A DNA stretch of 5,810 bases, taken from the NCBI GenBank assembly GCA_015767355.1, contig JADWMH010000134.1, positions 1 through 5,810 on the forward strand, given 5' to 3'. The notes under the pieces were generated by a model that saw only the letters and a program-made list of their open reading frames with translations, was not told where the DNA came from and made no database searches. Below are positions 1-5,490 of this stretch, in pieces. Source of the DNA: Gammaproteobacteria bacterium (GTDB lineage Bacteria > Pseudomonadota > Gammaproteobacteria > Chromatiales > Chromatiaceae). How positions within the stretch are numbered: the first letter of the stretch is position 1; each line of letters opens with the position of its first letter. A program made the translations under genes and the position numbers.

Positions 1-9
1 ATCAGGTTC

Positions 10-297
10 CTATCGCTTTTTCTTGTTGAACATGGCAAGCATCCGGTTTGTCACCAGGAAGCCGCCAAAGACATTGATCGAAGCGAGCAGCACTGCGAAA
101 AAACCGATAATTTCAGCAGTCGTCCCCACCCCTTCGAGTCCGGTCACAAGAAGCGCTCCGACAATCACAATACCCGAGATGGCATTGGTCAGGGCAATCA
201 GCGGTGTATGCAGAGATGGCGTTACTCCCCAGATCACCCAGTAACCGATGAAGCAGGAGAGAACGAATATATAGAGTGCAACCAGTGTTTCAGGCAT
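10..297 (-). CDS. pntAB: NAD(P) transhydrogenase alpha subunit, part 2 (PntAB)
   Basis: This 95-residue protein is the membrane-anchoring half of the split alpha subunit of proton-translocating NAD(P)+ transhydrogenase. It forms part of the proton channel (domain II) together with PntB in the inner membrane. Three hydrophobic helices are visible at about residues 7-25, 30-53 and 63-87, with the family-typical segment TPLIALTNAISG at about 31-42 and a basic tail ending KKKR that should face the cytoplasm. The length fits the free-standing part-2 subunit. The start is supported by a GGAGAAG ribosome site on the minus strand (304-310), six bases before the ATG. Only 21 bases separate it from pntAA upstream, so the two are co-transcribed. 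Its TAG stop overlaps an AGGA motif pointing off the window's left edge, as expected if pntB begins within a few bases of position 1. Identification is secure. Confidence 0.93.
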   Translation of the reverse strand: MPETLVALYIFVLSCFIGYWVIWGVTPSLHTPLIALTNAISGIVIVGALLVTGLEGVGTTAEIIGFFAVLLASINVFGGFLVTNRMLAMFNKKKR

Positions 298-318
298 GGG
301 TTTCTTCTCCGGAAAGAA

Positions 319-1416
319 TCAGTCAGTCGAGGTAATCAAGGAAGCTTTGGTAATTTCATCTTCATCGAGGTCTTTTAATACGAGGTCCTCTTCGTCCTTG
401 TCGACCATGATACTAAGCAAATTAAAGAGGTTGTTTGCATAGAATGCGCTCGCATCAGATGCCATCATCGATGGATAGTTGGTATGTCCAACCAGGATGA
501 CGCCATGTTTCTCGATCACCTGGTGTTTTTCGGTCAGCGCGCAGTTGCCGCCGTTGGCTGCCGCCAGATCAATAATCACAGAGCCTTCACGCATGCGTTT
601 GACCACATCCTCCTGGATCAGGACCGGCGCAGGACGACAGGGGATCAATGCCGTGGTGATTATGATATGCGCCCTGGCGAGCTCGTCGGCAAGCATCTGC
701 TGCTGCCTGGCTTTGGCCTCGTTAGAAAGTTCCTTGGCATAGCCACCCTCGCCGGATCCGCTTTCGCCGATATCGAGCTCGATTGCCTTCGCGCCCAGAG
801 ACTCGATCTGCTCTTTGGTCTCCGGGCGAAGATCATAGGCATAGACATCACCCCCCAGGCGTCTCGCGGTTGCAATCGCCTGCAGCCCGGCAACGCCAAC
901 GCCGAGGATAACGATGCGCGCCGGCTTGGAGGAGCCGGCGGATGTCATCATCATGGGAATAAAACGCTTGTACTGCGCGGCTGCCTCGATCACAGCGCGA
1001 TATCCCGCGATATTGCTTTGTGATGAGAGGGCATCCATGGATTGTGCGCGTGAGATGCGCGGAATCTTCTCCATGGCGATGGGACGGATTCCCTTTGCCA
1101 GCATCGCCGGGATCACCTCTTCCACTTCACAAAGTTCGAGGTGCCCGATATAGACCGCGCCATCGTGCATTGCAGCGACATCGTCGAGATCCGCTTTACG
1201 CACCATCATCACGATATCTGCATCCAGCGCCGCTTTTCGATCAACCAGTTCGACACCGGCAGCACGATAGTCGTCATCATGATAGTGCGCTGCTTCCCCC
1301 GCCCCCTGCTCGAGCAACAGCGAGAATCCCTTGCCGATCAGCTTCTTCGCAACATCCGGAGTCATTGCAACGCGCTTCTCGCCTGCAACACTCTCTTTGA
1401 CAACTCCTATCTTCAT
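319..1416 (-). CDS. pntAA: NAD(P) transhydrogenase alpha subunit, part 1 (PntAA, NAD(H)-binding)
   Basis: This is the soluble NAD(H)-binding domain I of proton-translocating transhydrogenase. It docks on the cytoplasmic face of the PntAB/PntB membrane part and passes hydride between NADH and NADP+. The 365-residue length is normal for the split form. The Rossmann glycine motif is LGVGVAG (171-177), followed by YAYD, where Asp195 should contact the adenine ribose. The RQDE loop is intact: Arg120, Gln125, Asp128 and Ser131 within PRISRAQSMDALSSQ. A mobile-loop region with Gly-Gly-Tyr226 follows (about 220-240). The C-terminus is acidic (DKDEEDL...DLDEDE), a plausible flexible link to the next subunit. 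The ATG start gives the canonical MKIGVVKE opening, but its ribosome site is weak (AAGAAAAT-like). It is first in the operon, behind the promoter at 1450-1478, with pntAB 21 bases downstream. Confidence 0.96.
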   Translation of the reverse strand: MKIGVVKESVAGEKRVAMTPDVAKKLIGKGFSLLLEQGAGEAAHYHDDDYRAAGVELVDRKAALDADIVMMVRKADLDDVAAMHDGAVYIGHLELCEVEEVIPAMLAKGIRPIAMEKIPRISRAQSMDALSSQSNIAGYRAVIEAAAQYKRFIPMMMTSAGSSKPARIVILGVGVAGLQAIATARRLGGDVYAYDLRPETKEQIESLGAKAIELDIGESGSGEGGYAKELSNEAKARQQQMLADELARAHIIITTALIPCRPAPVLIQEDVVKRMREGSVIIDLAAANGGNCALTEKHQVIEKHGVILVGHTNYPSMMASDASAFYANNLFNLLSIMVDKDEEDLVLKDLDEDEITKASLITSTD

Positions 1417-1449
1417 GGGCGCTATTTTCTTTATATAAAAACATTTTCT

Positions 1450-1478
1450 ATTATTACGCGTGTGACGGCGCGACTCAA
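1450..1478 (-). promoter_or_regulatory. Probable sigma-70 promoter of the pnt operon
   Basis: Read on the minus strand, TTGAGT (1473-1478) is followed 17 bases later by AATAAT (1450-1455). These match the -35 consensus at 4 of 6 and the -10 consensus at 5 of 6, with ideal spacing. Transcription would start near 1443, giving a leader of about 26 bases before the pntAA ATG. The region between the hexamers and the gene is AT-rich. Predicted by eye only. Confidence 0.5.
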
Positions 1479-1521
1479 CCGGAATTTATCTGTGATACTA
1501 TTTTCACTGCAATAAACGCAA

Positions 1522-1618
1522 GGAAGCTCTGATTTATTCATAGAATCCCGTCAATGCAAGAAGTGAAGTGACGAGATTGCCGCGTTTCTCTCGTAATGAC
1601 GAACAACTCAGAGCTTCC
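1522..1618. repeat. 97-bp MITE-like palindromic element with 18-bp terminal inverted repeats
   Basis: The left end (1522-1539, GGAAGCTCTGATTTATTC) and the reverse complement of the right end (1601-1618) match at 16 of 18 positions. A second, imperfect inverted pair lies inside: GTCAATGCAAGA near 1550 against TCTCGTAATGAC at 1589-1600, 9 of 12. The whole element can therefore fold into one long hairpin. It has no coding capacity, which is typical of a miniature inverted-repeat element moved in trans or of an interspersed palindrome. No convincing target-site duplication is visible. It sits between the pnt promoter and the SLAC1/TehA-like transporter gene, in the transporter's likely leader. 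The same 14 bases, AAGGAAGCTCTGAT, recur at 3865-3878. The interior resembles the GTCATTGCGAG/GCAATCTC palindromes scattered through many bacterial genomes, which I recall but cannot check here. Confidence 0.75.
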
Positions 1619-1651
1619 GTAACACTTCAATCCCTCCATGCAGAAAACAAC

Positions 1652-2614
1652 ATGAACGAGCAACCGCGCCTCCCCTATTTCCCTGTCTCTTTTTTCTCCA
1701 TGATCATGGGGCTCTCCGGTTTCACACTGGTGATGATGAAGGTCGAGGAGCTTGTATTGATCCCATTCGCTCCCGTTGAATTTTTTGCTGCTCTCACCAT
1801 CGCCCTGTTTCTGGTTCTGATCGGGGCCTATACGGCAAAACTGATCCGCCACCCGGATGCGGTGCGTGCGGAGCTCGACCACCCGGTGATGCTGAGTTTT
1901 TTCCCCACGATCACCATCAGCCTGATACTCATCGGCACCTTCCTGGCAACCTGGACACCGGCGATTGCCCTGCTCAGCTGGCAGGTTGGCGCAGCAGGGC
2001 AGCTCTTTCTGACACTGCTGATCCTGACACGCTGGATACATCACGACCACTTTGAGATCCACCACATCAGCCCGGCATGGTTCATCCCGGTCGTTGGCAA
2101 CATCCTGGTGCCGCTTGCCGGGGTGGAAAATGCATCCATGGAGCTGAACTGGTTTTTCTTCAGTATCGGCCTGCTATTCTGGATCGTGCTCTTCACCATT
2201 ATCATGTACCGCATGGTTTTTCATCGTCCCATGGCGGAAAACCTGCTGCCAACGATGTTCATCATGATTGCTCCGCCTGCGGTGGGCTTTATCTCCTATC
2301 TCAATCTGGTTCCGGATCTGGATAATTTTGCCCGCGTGCTCTATTACAATGCACTCTTCATGACACTGCTGCTGCTGGTGCAGGCGCCCCGATTCATGAA
2401 GATCCCCTTCTCTCTCTCATGGTGGGCTTACTCCTTCCCGCTGGCGGCAGTCACAGTCGCCACGCTGCTGATGTACGAGGAGACCGGCAAGCCCTATTTC
2501 AGAATCATCAGCTACCTGCTGCTAACGCTGGTGACCGTCCTGATTATTTATTTGCTTTACAAAACATTTCTGGCTGTACGGCGCAATCAGATCTGCTTAC
2601 CGGCAAAGTCCTGA
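1652..2614 (+). CDS. SLAC1/TehA (TDT) family anion transporter
   Basis: This is a 320-residue polytopic inner-membrane protein of the tellurite-resistance/dicarboxylate (TDT) family, which includes TehA, plant SLAC1 anion channels and sulfite/malate exporters. About ten hydrophobic helices can be counted: near residues 9-31, 37-64, 79-99, 103-128, 140-157 and then five more to the C-terminus. Family-typical segments are LPYFPVSFFSMIMGLSGF at the N-terminus, PAWFIPVVGNILVPLAG in the fifth helix and SWWAYSFPLAA in the ninth, where a phenylalanine may correspond to the pore-gating one known in TehA and SLAC1. The chosen ATG gives the usual family N-terminus. An upstream in-frame GTG at 1568 would add 28 residues read from the palindromic repeat, which is implausible. 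The ribosome site is weak. No tehB-like methyltransferase is adjacent. The substrate cannot be told from sequence; small anions such as sulfite, chloride or dicarboxylates are candidates. Confidence 0.88.
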   Translation: MNEQPRLPYFPVSFFSMIMGLSGFTLVMMKVEELVLIPFAPVEFFAALTIALFLVLIGAYTAKLIRHPDAVRAELDHPVMLSFFPTITISLILIGTFLATWTPAIALLSWQVGAAGQLFLTLLILTRWIHHDHFEIHHISPAWFIPVVGNILVPLAGVENASMELNWFFFSIGLLFWIVLFTIIMYRMVFHRPMAENLLPTMFIMIAPPAVGFISYLNLVPDLDNFARVLYYNALFMTLLLLVQAPRFMKIPFSLSWWAYSFPLAAVTVATLLMYEETGKPYFRIISYLLLTLVTVLIIYLLYKTFLAVRRNQICLPAKS

Positions 2615-2662
2615 TACATAGAGGGTTGATTTGAGTACACGATTGCCTTTAGCCTTGAATCA

Positions 2663-2760
2663 TGGTCAGAGTCATAGGATGTGTTGAGCTTGCGAAGCGC
2701 ATCAATCGAATACATTGATGCGCCTCGTTTCTCGACACATCCTATGAGGTTGTTTGACCA
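2663..2760. repeat. 98-bp nested inverted repeat (long hairpin)
   Basis: Three nested arms are visible. The outer TGGTCA (2663-2668) pairs with TGACCA (2755-2760). The middle arm 2672-2688 pairs with 2731-2747 at 16 of 17 positions (TCATAGGATGTGT...). The inner arm 2693-2706 pairs with 2714-2727 at 13 of 14 (GAAGCGCATCAAT / ATTGATGCGC). The loop is seven bases, 2707-2713. It lies 48 bases after the transporter stop and upstream of the AAA+ gene. No T-tract follows, so a classical intrinsic terminator is unlikely, though the RNA hairpin could still protect the transporter mRNA 3' end. It differs in sequence from the 97-bp element at 1522. It could be a separate MITE or an interspersed palindrome. 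No target duplication was found. Confidence 0.75.
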
Positions 2761-2784
2761 CCAGTTTAAAACCTGCATGATAAT
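2754..2784 (+). promoter_or_regulatory. Possible promoter of the AAA+ gene
   Basis: TTGACC (2754-2759) and GATAAT (2779-2784) each match the sigma-70 consensus at 5 of 6 positions. They are separated by 19 bases, which is longer than the ideal 17. Transcription would start near 2791, about 30 bases before the AAA+ ATG. The -35 hexamer overlaps the right-hand outer arm of the inverted repeat 2663-2760. Predicted by eye only. Confidence 0.4.
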
Positions 2785-2822
2785 GCTTCCCAATTTTTCA
2801 CGATATAGTAAGGATCACCCCG

Positions 2823-3866
2823 ATGCGTCCGGCACAGTTACTGAAAGTTTTTATCCAGGAGTTTCACAGCACCAGCGAAGGTCATCACACGCCGGTGATG
2901 CTGTGGGGTCCGCCCGGTGTCGGCAAATCCCAGATGGTGGCCCAGGCAGCTGCACATCAGTGCGTTGCAGTCATCGATATTCGTCTGTCGCAGATGGAAC
3001 CCTCTGATCTGCGCGGCATACCATTTCGCACCGGTGAGCATGTGGAGTGGGCGACCCCGGCAATCCTTCCGCATGAAAAGCGCCATGGAAAACAGGGCAT
3101 TCTGTTCCTCGATGAAATCACATCCGCGCCACCCAGCGTTTCTGCAGCAGCATACCAGCTGATTCTTGATCGTCGGCTTGGCGAATACCAGCTTCCCCCG
3201 GGCTGGGTTGTTTTTGCAGCAGGCAACCGCCAGGGTGATCGCGGCGTGACATACACCATGCCTGCTCCGCTTGCCAACCGTTTCTCCCATTTTGAAGTGG
3301 AAGCCAACCTCGACGACTGGGTCTCCTGGGCCTATGCCAACGGCATTGATGAGCGCATTATCGGTTTTTTACGCTTTCGCCCTGAACTGCTGTTTGATTT
3401 TGATCCTGCACTCAATCCCGTTGCCTTCCCGTCACCACGCTCGTGGGAGTTTGCACATCGCGGCCTGCAGAAATTCGGCGGCCATCCCGAACTGCTGCAG
3501 TCAACGCTGCAGGCCTGCGTTGGCCCTGCAGCCGGCATCGAGCTGCACGCTTTTGTCAACAGCCTGGAACAGATGCCGGATCTCGATGCGATCATCGCTG
3601 GTGAAGAGGCCGCAGTTCCAGATGAGATCGATCTGCAGTATGCGGTTGCCGCAGCACTGGTTGGCCGCGCCATCCGCGCCAGCCAGACAACGGATGCTGC
3701 ACAGGTGATCGGCAATATTCTCAACTACGCCGGCCGATTTCCGCAAAAAGAGATGGGGGTGATGCTGGTCTCGGACATGCACAATGCCATCGGAGAACTG
3801 CTGTTCCAGATCCCGGAGTTTACTGACTGGGCAACAGCAATCGCTGATGTGATGCTGTACGAATAA
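2823..3866 (+). CDS. MoxR-type AAA+ ATPase
   Basis: This 347-residue cytoplasmic AAA+ ATPase is of the MoxR type. These act as chaperones that remodel, activate or insert cofactors into client proteins, usually through a VWA-domain partner. The Walker A motif is GPPGVGKS (29-36) and Walker B is ILFLDE (93-98). Sensor 1 is the asparagine in AAGN (Asn135), and the likely arginine finger is Arg153 in LANRF. A SPRSWE motif in the C-terminal lid probably supplies sensor 2. The segment SQMEPSDLRGIP (56-67) is typical of the MoxR insert that contacts substrate. All catalytic positions look intact, so it should be active. AAGGA (2810-2814) lies eight bases before the ATG and supports the start. The gene lies 152 bp upstream of the metallopeptidase/VWA gene on the same strand, which is its presumed partner. 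Subfamily assignment and client are not determinable here. Confidence 0.92.
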   Translation: MRPAQLLKVFIQEFHSTSEGHHTPVMLWGPPGVGKSQMVAQAAAHQCVAVIDIRLSQMEPSDLRGIPFRTGEHVEWATPAILPHEKRHGKQGILFLDEITSAPPSVSAAAYQLILDRRLGEYQLPPGWVVFAAGNRQGDRGVTYTMPAPLANRFSHFEVEANLDDWVSWAYANGIDERIIGFLRFRPELLFDFDPALNPVAFPSPRSWEFAHRGLQKFGGHPELLQSTLQACVGPAAGIELHAFVNSLEQMPDLDAIIAGEEAAVPDEIDLQYAVAAALVGRAIRASQTTDAAQVIGNILNYAGRFPQKEMGVMLVSDMHNAIGELLFQIPEFTDWATAIADVMLYE

Positions 3867-3923
3867 GGAAGCTCTGATCAAGTCGCTACGCGCCTCGACC
3901 AGAGCATTCCTGCAAGTTTTTTT
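3867..3923 (+). terminator. Hairpin plus T7 tract after the AAA+ gene (possible terminator or attenuator)
   Basis: Immediately after the TAA stop, GGAA (3867-3870) pairs with TTCC (3907-3910) and GCTCTG (3871-3876) with CAGAGC (3900-3905), with one bulged A. A further GTCG/CGAC pairing (3882-3885 with 3896-3899) lies inside. Six bases later comes a run of seven T (3917-3923). The gap between stem and T-run is longer than in strong intrinsic terminators, so termination may be partial. The first 12 bases are identical to the end of the 97-bp element at 1522, suggesting a repeat-derived hairpin recruited here. Confidence 0.45.
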
Positions 3924-3924
3924 A

Positions 3925-3979
3925 CGGGGGAAGGGGCTATCTATGACTTACATTAGGCATCCGTACTGCCCTTCCCCCG
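3925..3979 (+). repeat. GC-rich inverted repeat between the AAA+ and VWA genes
   Basis: CGGGGGAAGGG (3925-3935) is perfectly complementary to CCCTTCCCCCG (3969-3979), an 11-bp stem enclosing 33 bases. It begins two bases after the T7 tract and ends 39 bases before the proposed start of the metallopeptidase/VWA gene. In RNA it would be a stable stem. A role in controlling expression of the downstream gene, or in mRNA processing between the two genes, is inference. Confidence 0.6.
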
Positions 3980-4029
3980 AACCCCCATCCCATGGATTTA
4001 TTCAGAGGCTCCAGAACTATGGACGCTGA
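3943..4029 (+). CDS. Candidate 28-residue leader ORF (speculative)
   Basis: An ATG at 3943 opens a 28-codon frame ending in TGA at 4027-4029: MTYIRHPYCPSP... ending QRLQNYGR. A purine-rich GAAGGGG lies six bases upstream and could serve as a ribosome site, although it is inside the stem of the inverted repeat. The frame overlaps the proposed start of the metallopeptidase/VWA gene (4019) by 11 bases in a different frame, an arrangement that would allow translational coupling. The peptide is rich in proline, aromatic and basic residues and resembles nothing I recognise. It may well be chance. Confidence 0.15.
   Translation: MTYIRHPYCPSPEPPSHGFIQRLQNYGR
4004..4008 (+). promoter_or_regulatory. 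Ribosome binding site deciding the metallopeptidase/VWA start
   Basis: AGAGG lies ten bases before the ATG at 4019. The alternative in-frame ATG at 3992 is preceded by a C-rich stretch with no purine-rich site, so 4019 is preferred. The spacing is slightly long. Confidence 0.4.
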
Positions 4030-5314
4030 TAAAATCGAAACCAAACTGGCAGCTGCCCGTACCAGGCTGATTCTGGACAAACCTTTTCTGGGTGCACTGG
4101 TGCTGAGGCTGCCATTAAAGGCCGCCAACAGCAGCTGGTGCAAAACCACCGCCACTGACGCGCGCCATTTTTACTACAATCCTGAATATATCGAACAGCT
4201 AACCCCCAGGCAAACCCAGTTCATGCTGGCGCATGAGGCGCTGCATTGCGCCCTGATCCACTTTGCGCGGCGCGGCCATCGCATCAAACACCGCTGGGAT
4301 CTTGCCTGTGACTTCGCCATCAACCCGCTGCTCATCGAGGATGGACTGACTCCGCCGCCTGACTCACTGTGGATGGATCAATACAAGGGCATGACAGCGG
4401 AGGAGATCTATCCGCTCATTGAAGAGCATGAGGAGATGGAGACGCTTGACCAGCATCTCTATGACCAGGGGGGCGAAAGCGGTGAACAGGACGGCAGCGG
4501 TGGATCTCTGCCGCCGCCAAAGCAGCACCGCGAACACAAGAGTGAGCAGCCGGGAGACTCACAAAAACAGCTGGATGAGAACCGGCAGGGCGGGAAAGAT
4601 GCCGACAAACAGCAGGCTGGCGGCAGCGTCGATGATCCCTTTCCGGGAGAGACTTCCGACACCCCTCCCCCGTTGACGCCTGACGAAAAAGAGACCCTTG
4701 GTGTGCAGTGGCGTCAGCGTACTGCCGGGGCCGCTCAACAGGCGATGCAGGCCGGCAAGTTCGGCGGCGCCATGGCGCGCATGGTCGAGCATCATCTGCA
4801 GCCGCAGCTGCCCTGGCGGATGGTGCTGTCGCGTTTTCTGTCGTCGCTGGCCAAAGATGATTTCAGCTACATGCGGCCCTCCCGCAGAGAAGGCGATGCG
4901 ATCTACCCCTCACTGCGCAGCGCGCAACTCGATGTGGTGGTCGCCGTCGATACCAGCGGCTCCATCAGGCGAGAGGAAATCAGCCAGTTTATCGCTGAAA
5001 TCGATGCCATCAAGGGACAGATACGCGCGCGCATTACCCTGCTCCCCTGTGATGCAGCTCTTGCAGAGGGTGCGCCATGGCTCTATGAGCCATGGGAGGA
5101 TTTCAAACTTCCTGAAACAATTAAAGGCGGCGGAGGGACGGATTTTCAGCCGGTGTTTGAGTGGGTCGACAAAATGGATATGAGACCGCAACTACTGCTC
5201 TACTTCACTGATGCCGACGGAAAATTCCCGCAACAGCCACCTGATTATGCCGTGATATGGCTTGTCAAAGGCAAGAACAAAACACCCTGGGGAGAGCGTG
5301 TGCAGTTGAATTGA
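4019..5314 (+). CDS. DUF2201-type metallopeptidase-like / VWA domain protein
   Basis: This 431-residue protein (residues numbered from the ATG at 4019) has two domains. The N-terminal half matches the predicted metallopeptidase fold: LAHEALHCALIH with the zinc-binding HEALH at 72-76, then a conserved ACDFAIN (96-102) whose Asp98 is a likely further ligand. A hydrophilic, probably disordered linker rich in Gly, Gln, Glu, Asp, Lys and Pro spans about 138-220. The C-terminal half is VWA-like: VDTSGS (310-315) gives the DxSxS MIDAS, GGGGTDF (370-376) gives the MIDAS threonine, and YFTDADG (395-401) the acidic residue. No signal peptide or membrane helix is seen, so it is cytoplasmic. It follows the MoxR AAA+ gene and should be its partner, probably presenting clients. 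Whether it cleaves peptide bonds is unknown. An in-frame ATG at 3992 would add nine residues but lacks a ribosome site. Confidence 0.87.
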   Translation: MDADKIETKLAAARTRLILDKPFLGALVLRLPLKAANSSWCKTTATDARHFYYNPEYIEQLTPRQTQFMLAHEALHCALIHFARRGHRIKHRWDLACDFAINPLLIEDGLTPPPDSLWMDQYKGMTAEEIYPLIEEHEEMETLDQHLYDQGGESGEQDGSGGSLPPPKQHREHKSEQPGDSQKQLDENRQGGKDADKQQAGGSVDDPFPGETSDTPPPLTPDEKETLGVQWRQRTAGAAQQAMQAGKFGGAMARMVEHHLQPQLPWRMVLSRFLSSLAKDDFSYMRPSRREGDAIYPSLRSAQLDVVVAVDTSGSIRREEISQFIAEIDAIKGQIRARITLLPCDAALAEGAPWLYEPWEDFKLPETIKGGGGTDFQPVFEWVDKMDMRPQLLLYFTDADGKFPQQPPDYAVIWLVKGKNKTPWGERVQLN

Positions 5315-5327
5315 GCTGCTGTCGCTT

Positions 5328-5336
5328 TAAGGAGGT
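5328..5336 (+). promoter_or_regulatory. Orphan perfect Shine-Dalgarno sequence
   Basis: TAAGGAGGT is fully complementary to the 3' end of 16S rRNA, but no gene of useful length follows. The nearest start, TTG at 5342, opens only nine codons (LSRVGIGGM) before TAA at 5369-5371. It lies in the 176-bp spacer (5315-5490), which otherwise shows no convincing terminator or RNA gene. It may be a gene remnant, a tiny leader peptide, or chance. Confidence 0.3.
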
Positions 5337-5447
5337 AGGAGTTGTCCAGGGTGGGCATAGGTGGCATGTAAACATCTATTCTGTTCTTTCATGAAGGTAC
5401 TGGTTCGAAAAAGAGACGGTGGTATGAAATAATTGGAATATCGGTGT

Positions 5448-5453
5448 TATAGT
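5448..5453 (+). promoter_or_regulatory. Weak -10-like box before the secreted-protein gene
   Basis: TATAGT matches the -10 consensus at 5 of 6 positions and lies about 37 bases before the ATG at 5491. No recognisable -35 sits at the right distance: TTGGAA at 5433-5438 is only nine bases away. It is therefore a weak or activator-dependent candidate. The surrounding spacer is AT-rich, as promoter regions usually are. Confidence 0.22.
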
Positions 5454-5490
5454 ATGCATTTTGCTGAAGAAAAAATACGTGGAGAAAAAT

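Noticed and set aside
484..1023. Long open frame on the plus strand opposite pntAA
   Set aside because: It is the antisense shadow of a well-supported gene, with no ribosome site or recognisable domain.
1491..1499. TGTGATACT as an extended -10 for the transporter gene
   Set aside because: No -35 match lies upstream and it is about 150 bases from the start codon; too weak to call.
1568..1651. In-frame GTG start giving the transporter 28 extra residues
   Set aside because: Most of the extension is read from the 97-bp palindromic element and lacks any family likeness; the ATG at 1652 gives the standard N-terminus.
1538..2065. Minus-strand open frame of 175 codons opposite the transporter
   Set aside because: Its hydrophilic His/Gln/Arg-rich translation is what antisense of a membrane protein gives, and it runs into the palindromic element.
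2681..3007. Plus-strand open frame spanning the long hairpin and the AAA+ gene start
   Set aside because: It begins in the inverted repeat, overlaps the AAA+ gene in another frame and shows no domain.
3992..4018. Earlier ATG for the metallopeptidase/VWA gene
   Set aside because: It is preceded by a C-rich stretch without a ribosome site, and the added residues (MDLFRGSRT) are not needed for the domain; it remains possible.
5402..5410. GGTTCGAAA resembling a tRNA T-loop
   Set aside because: The flanks do not form a T-stem and no acceptor, D or anticodon arms are present.
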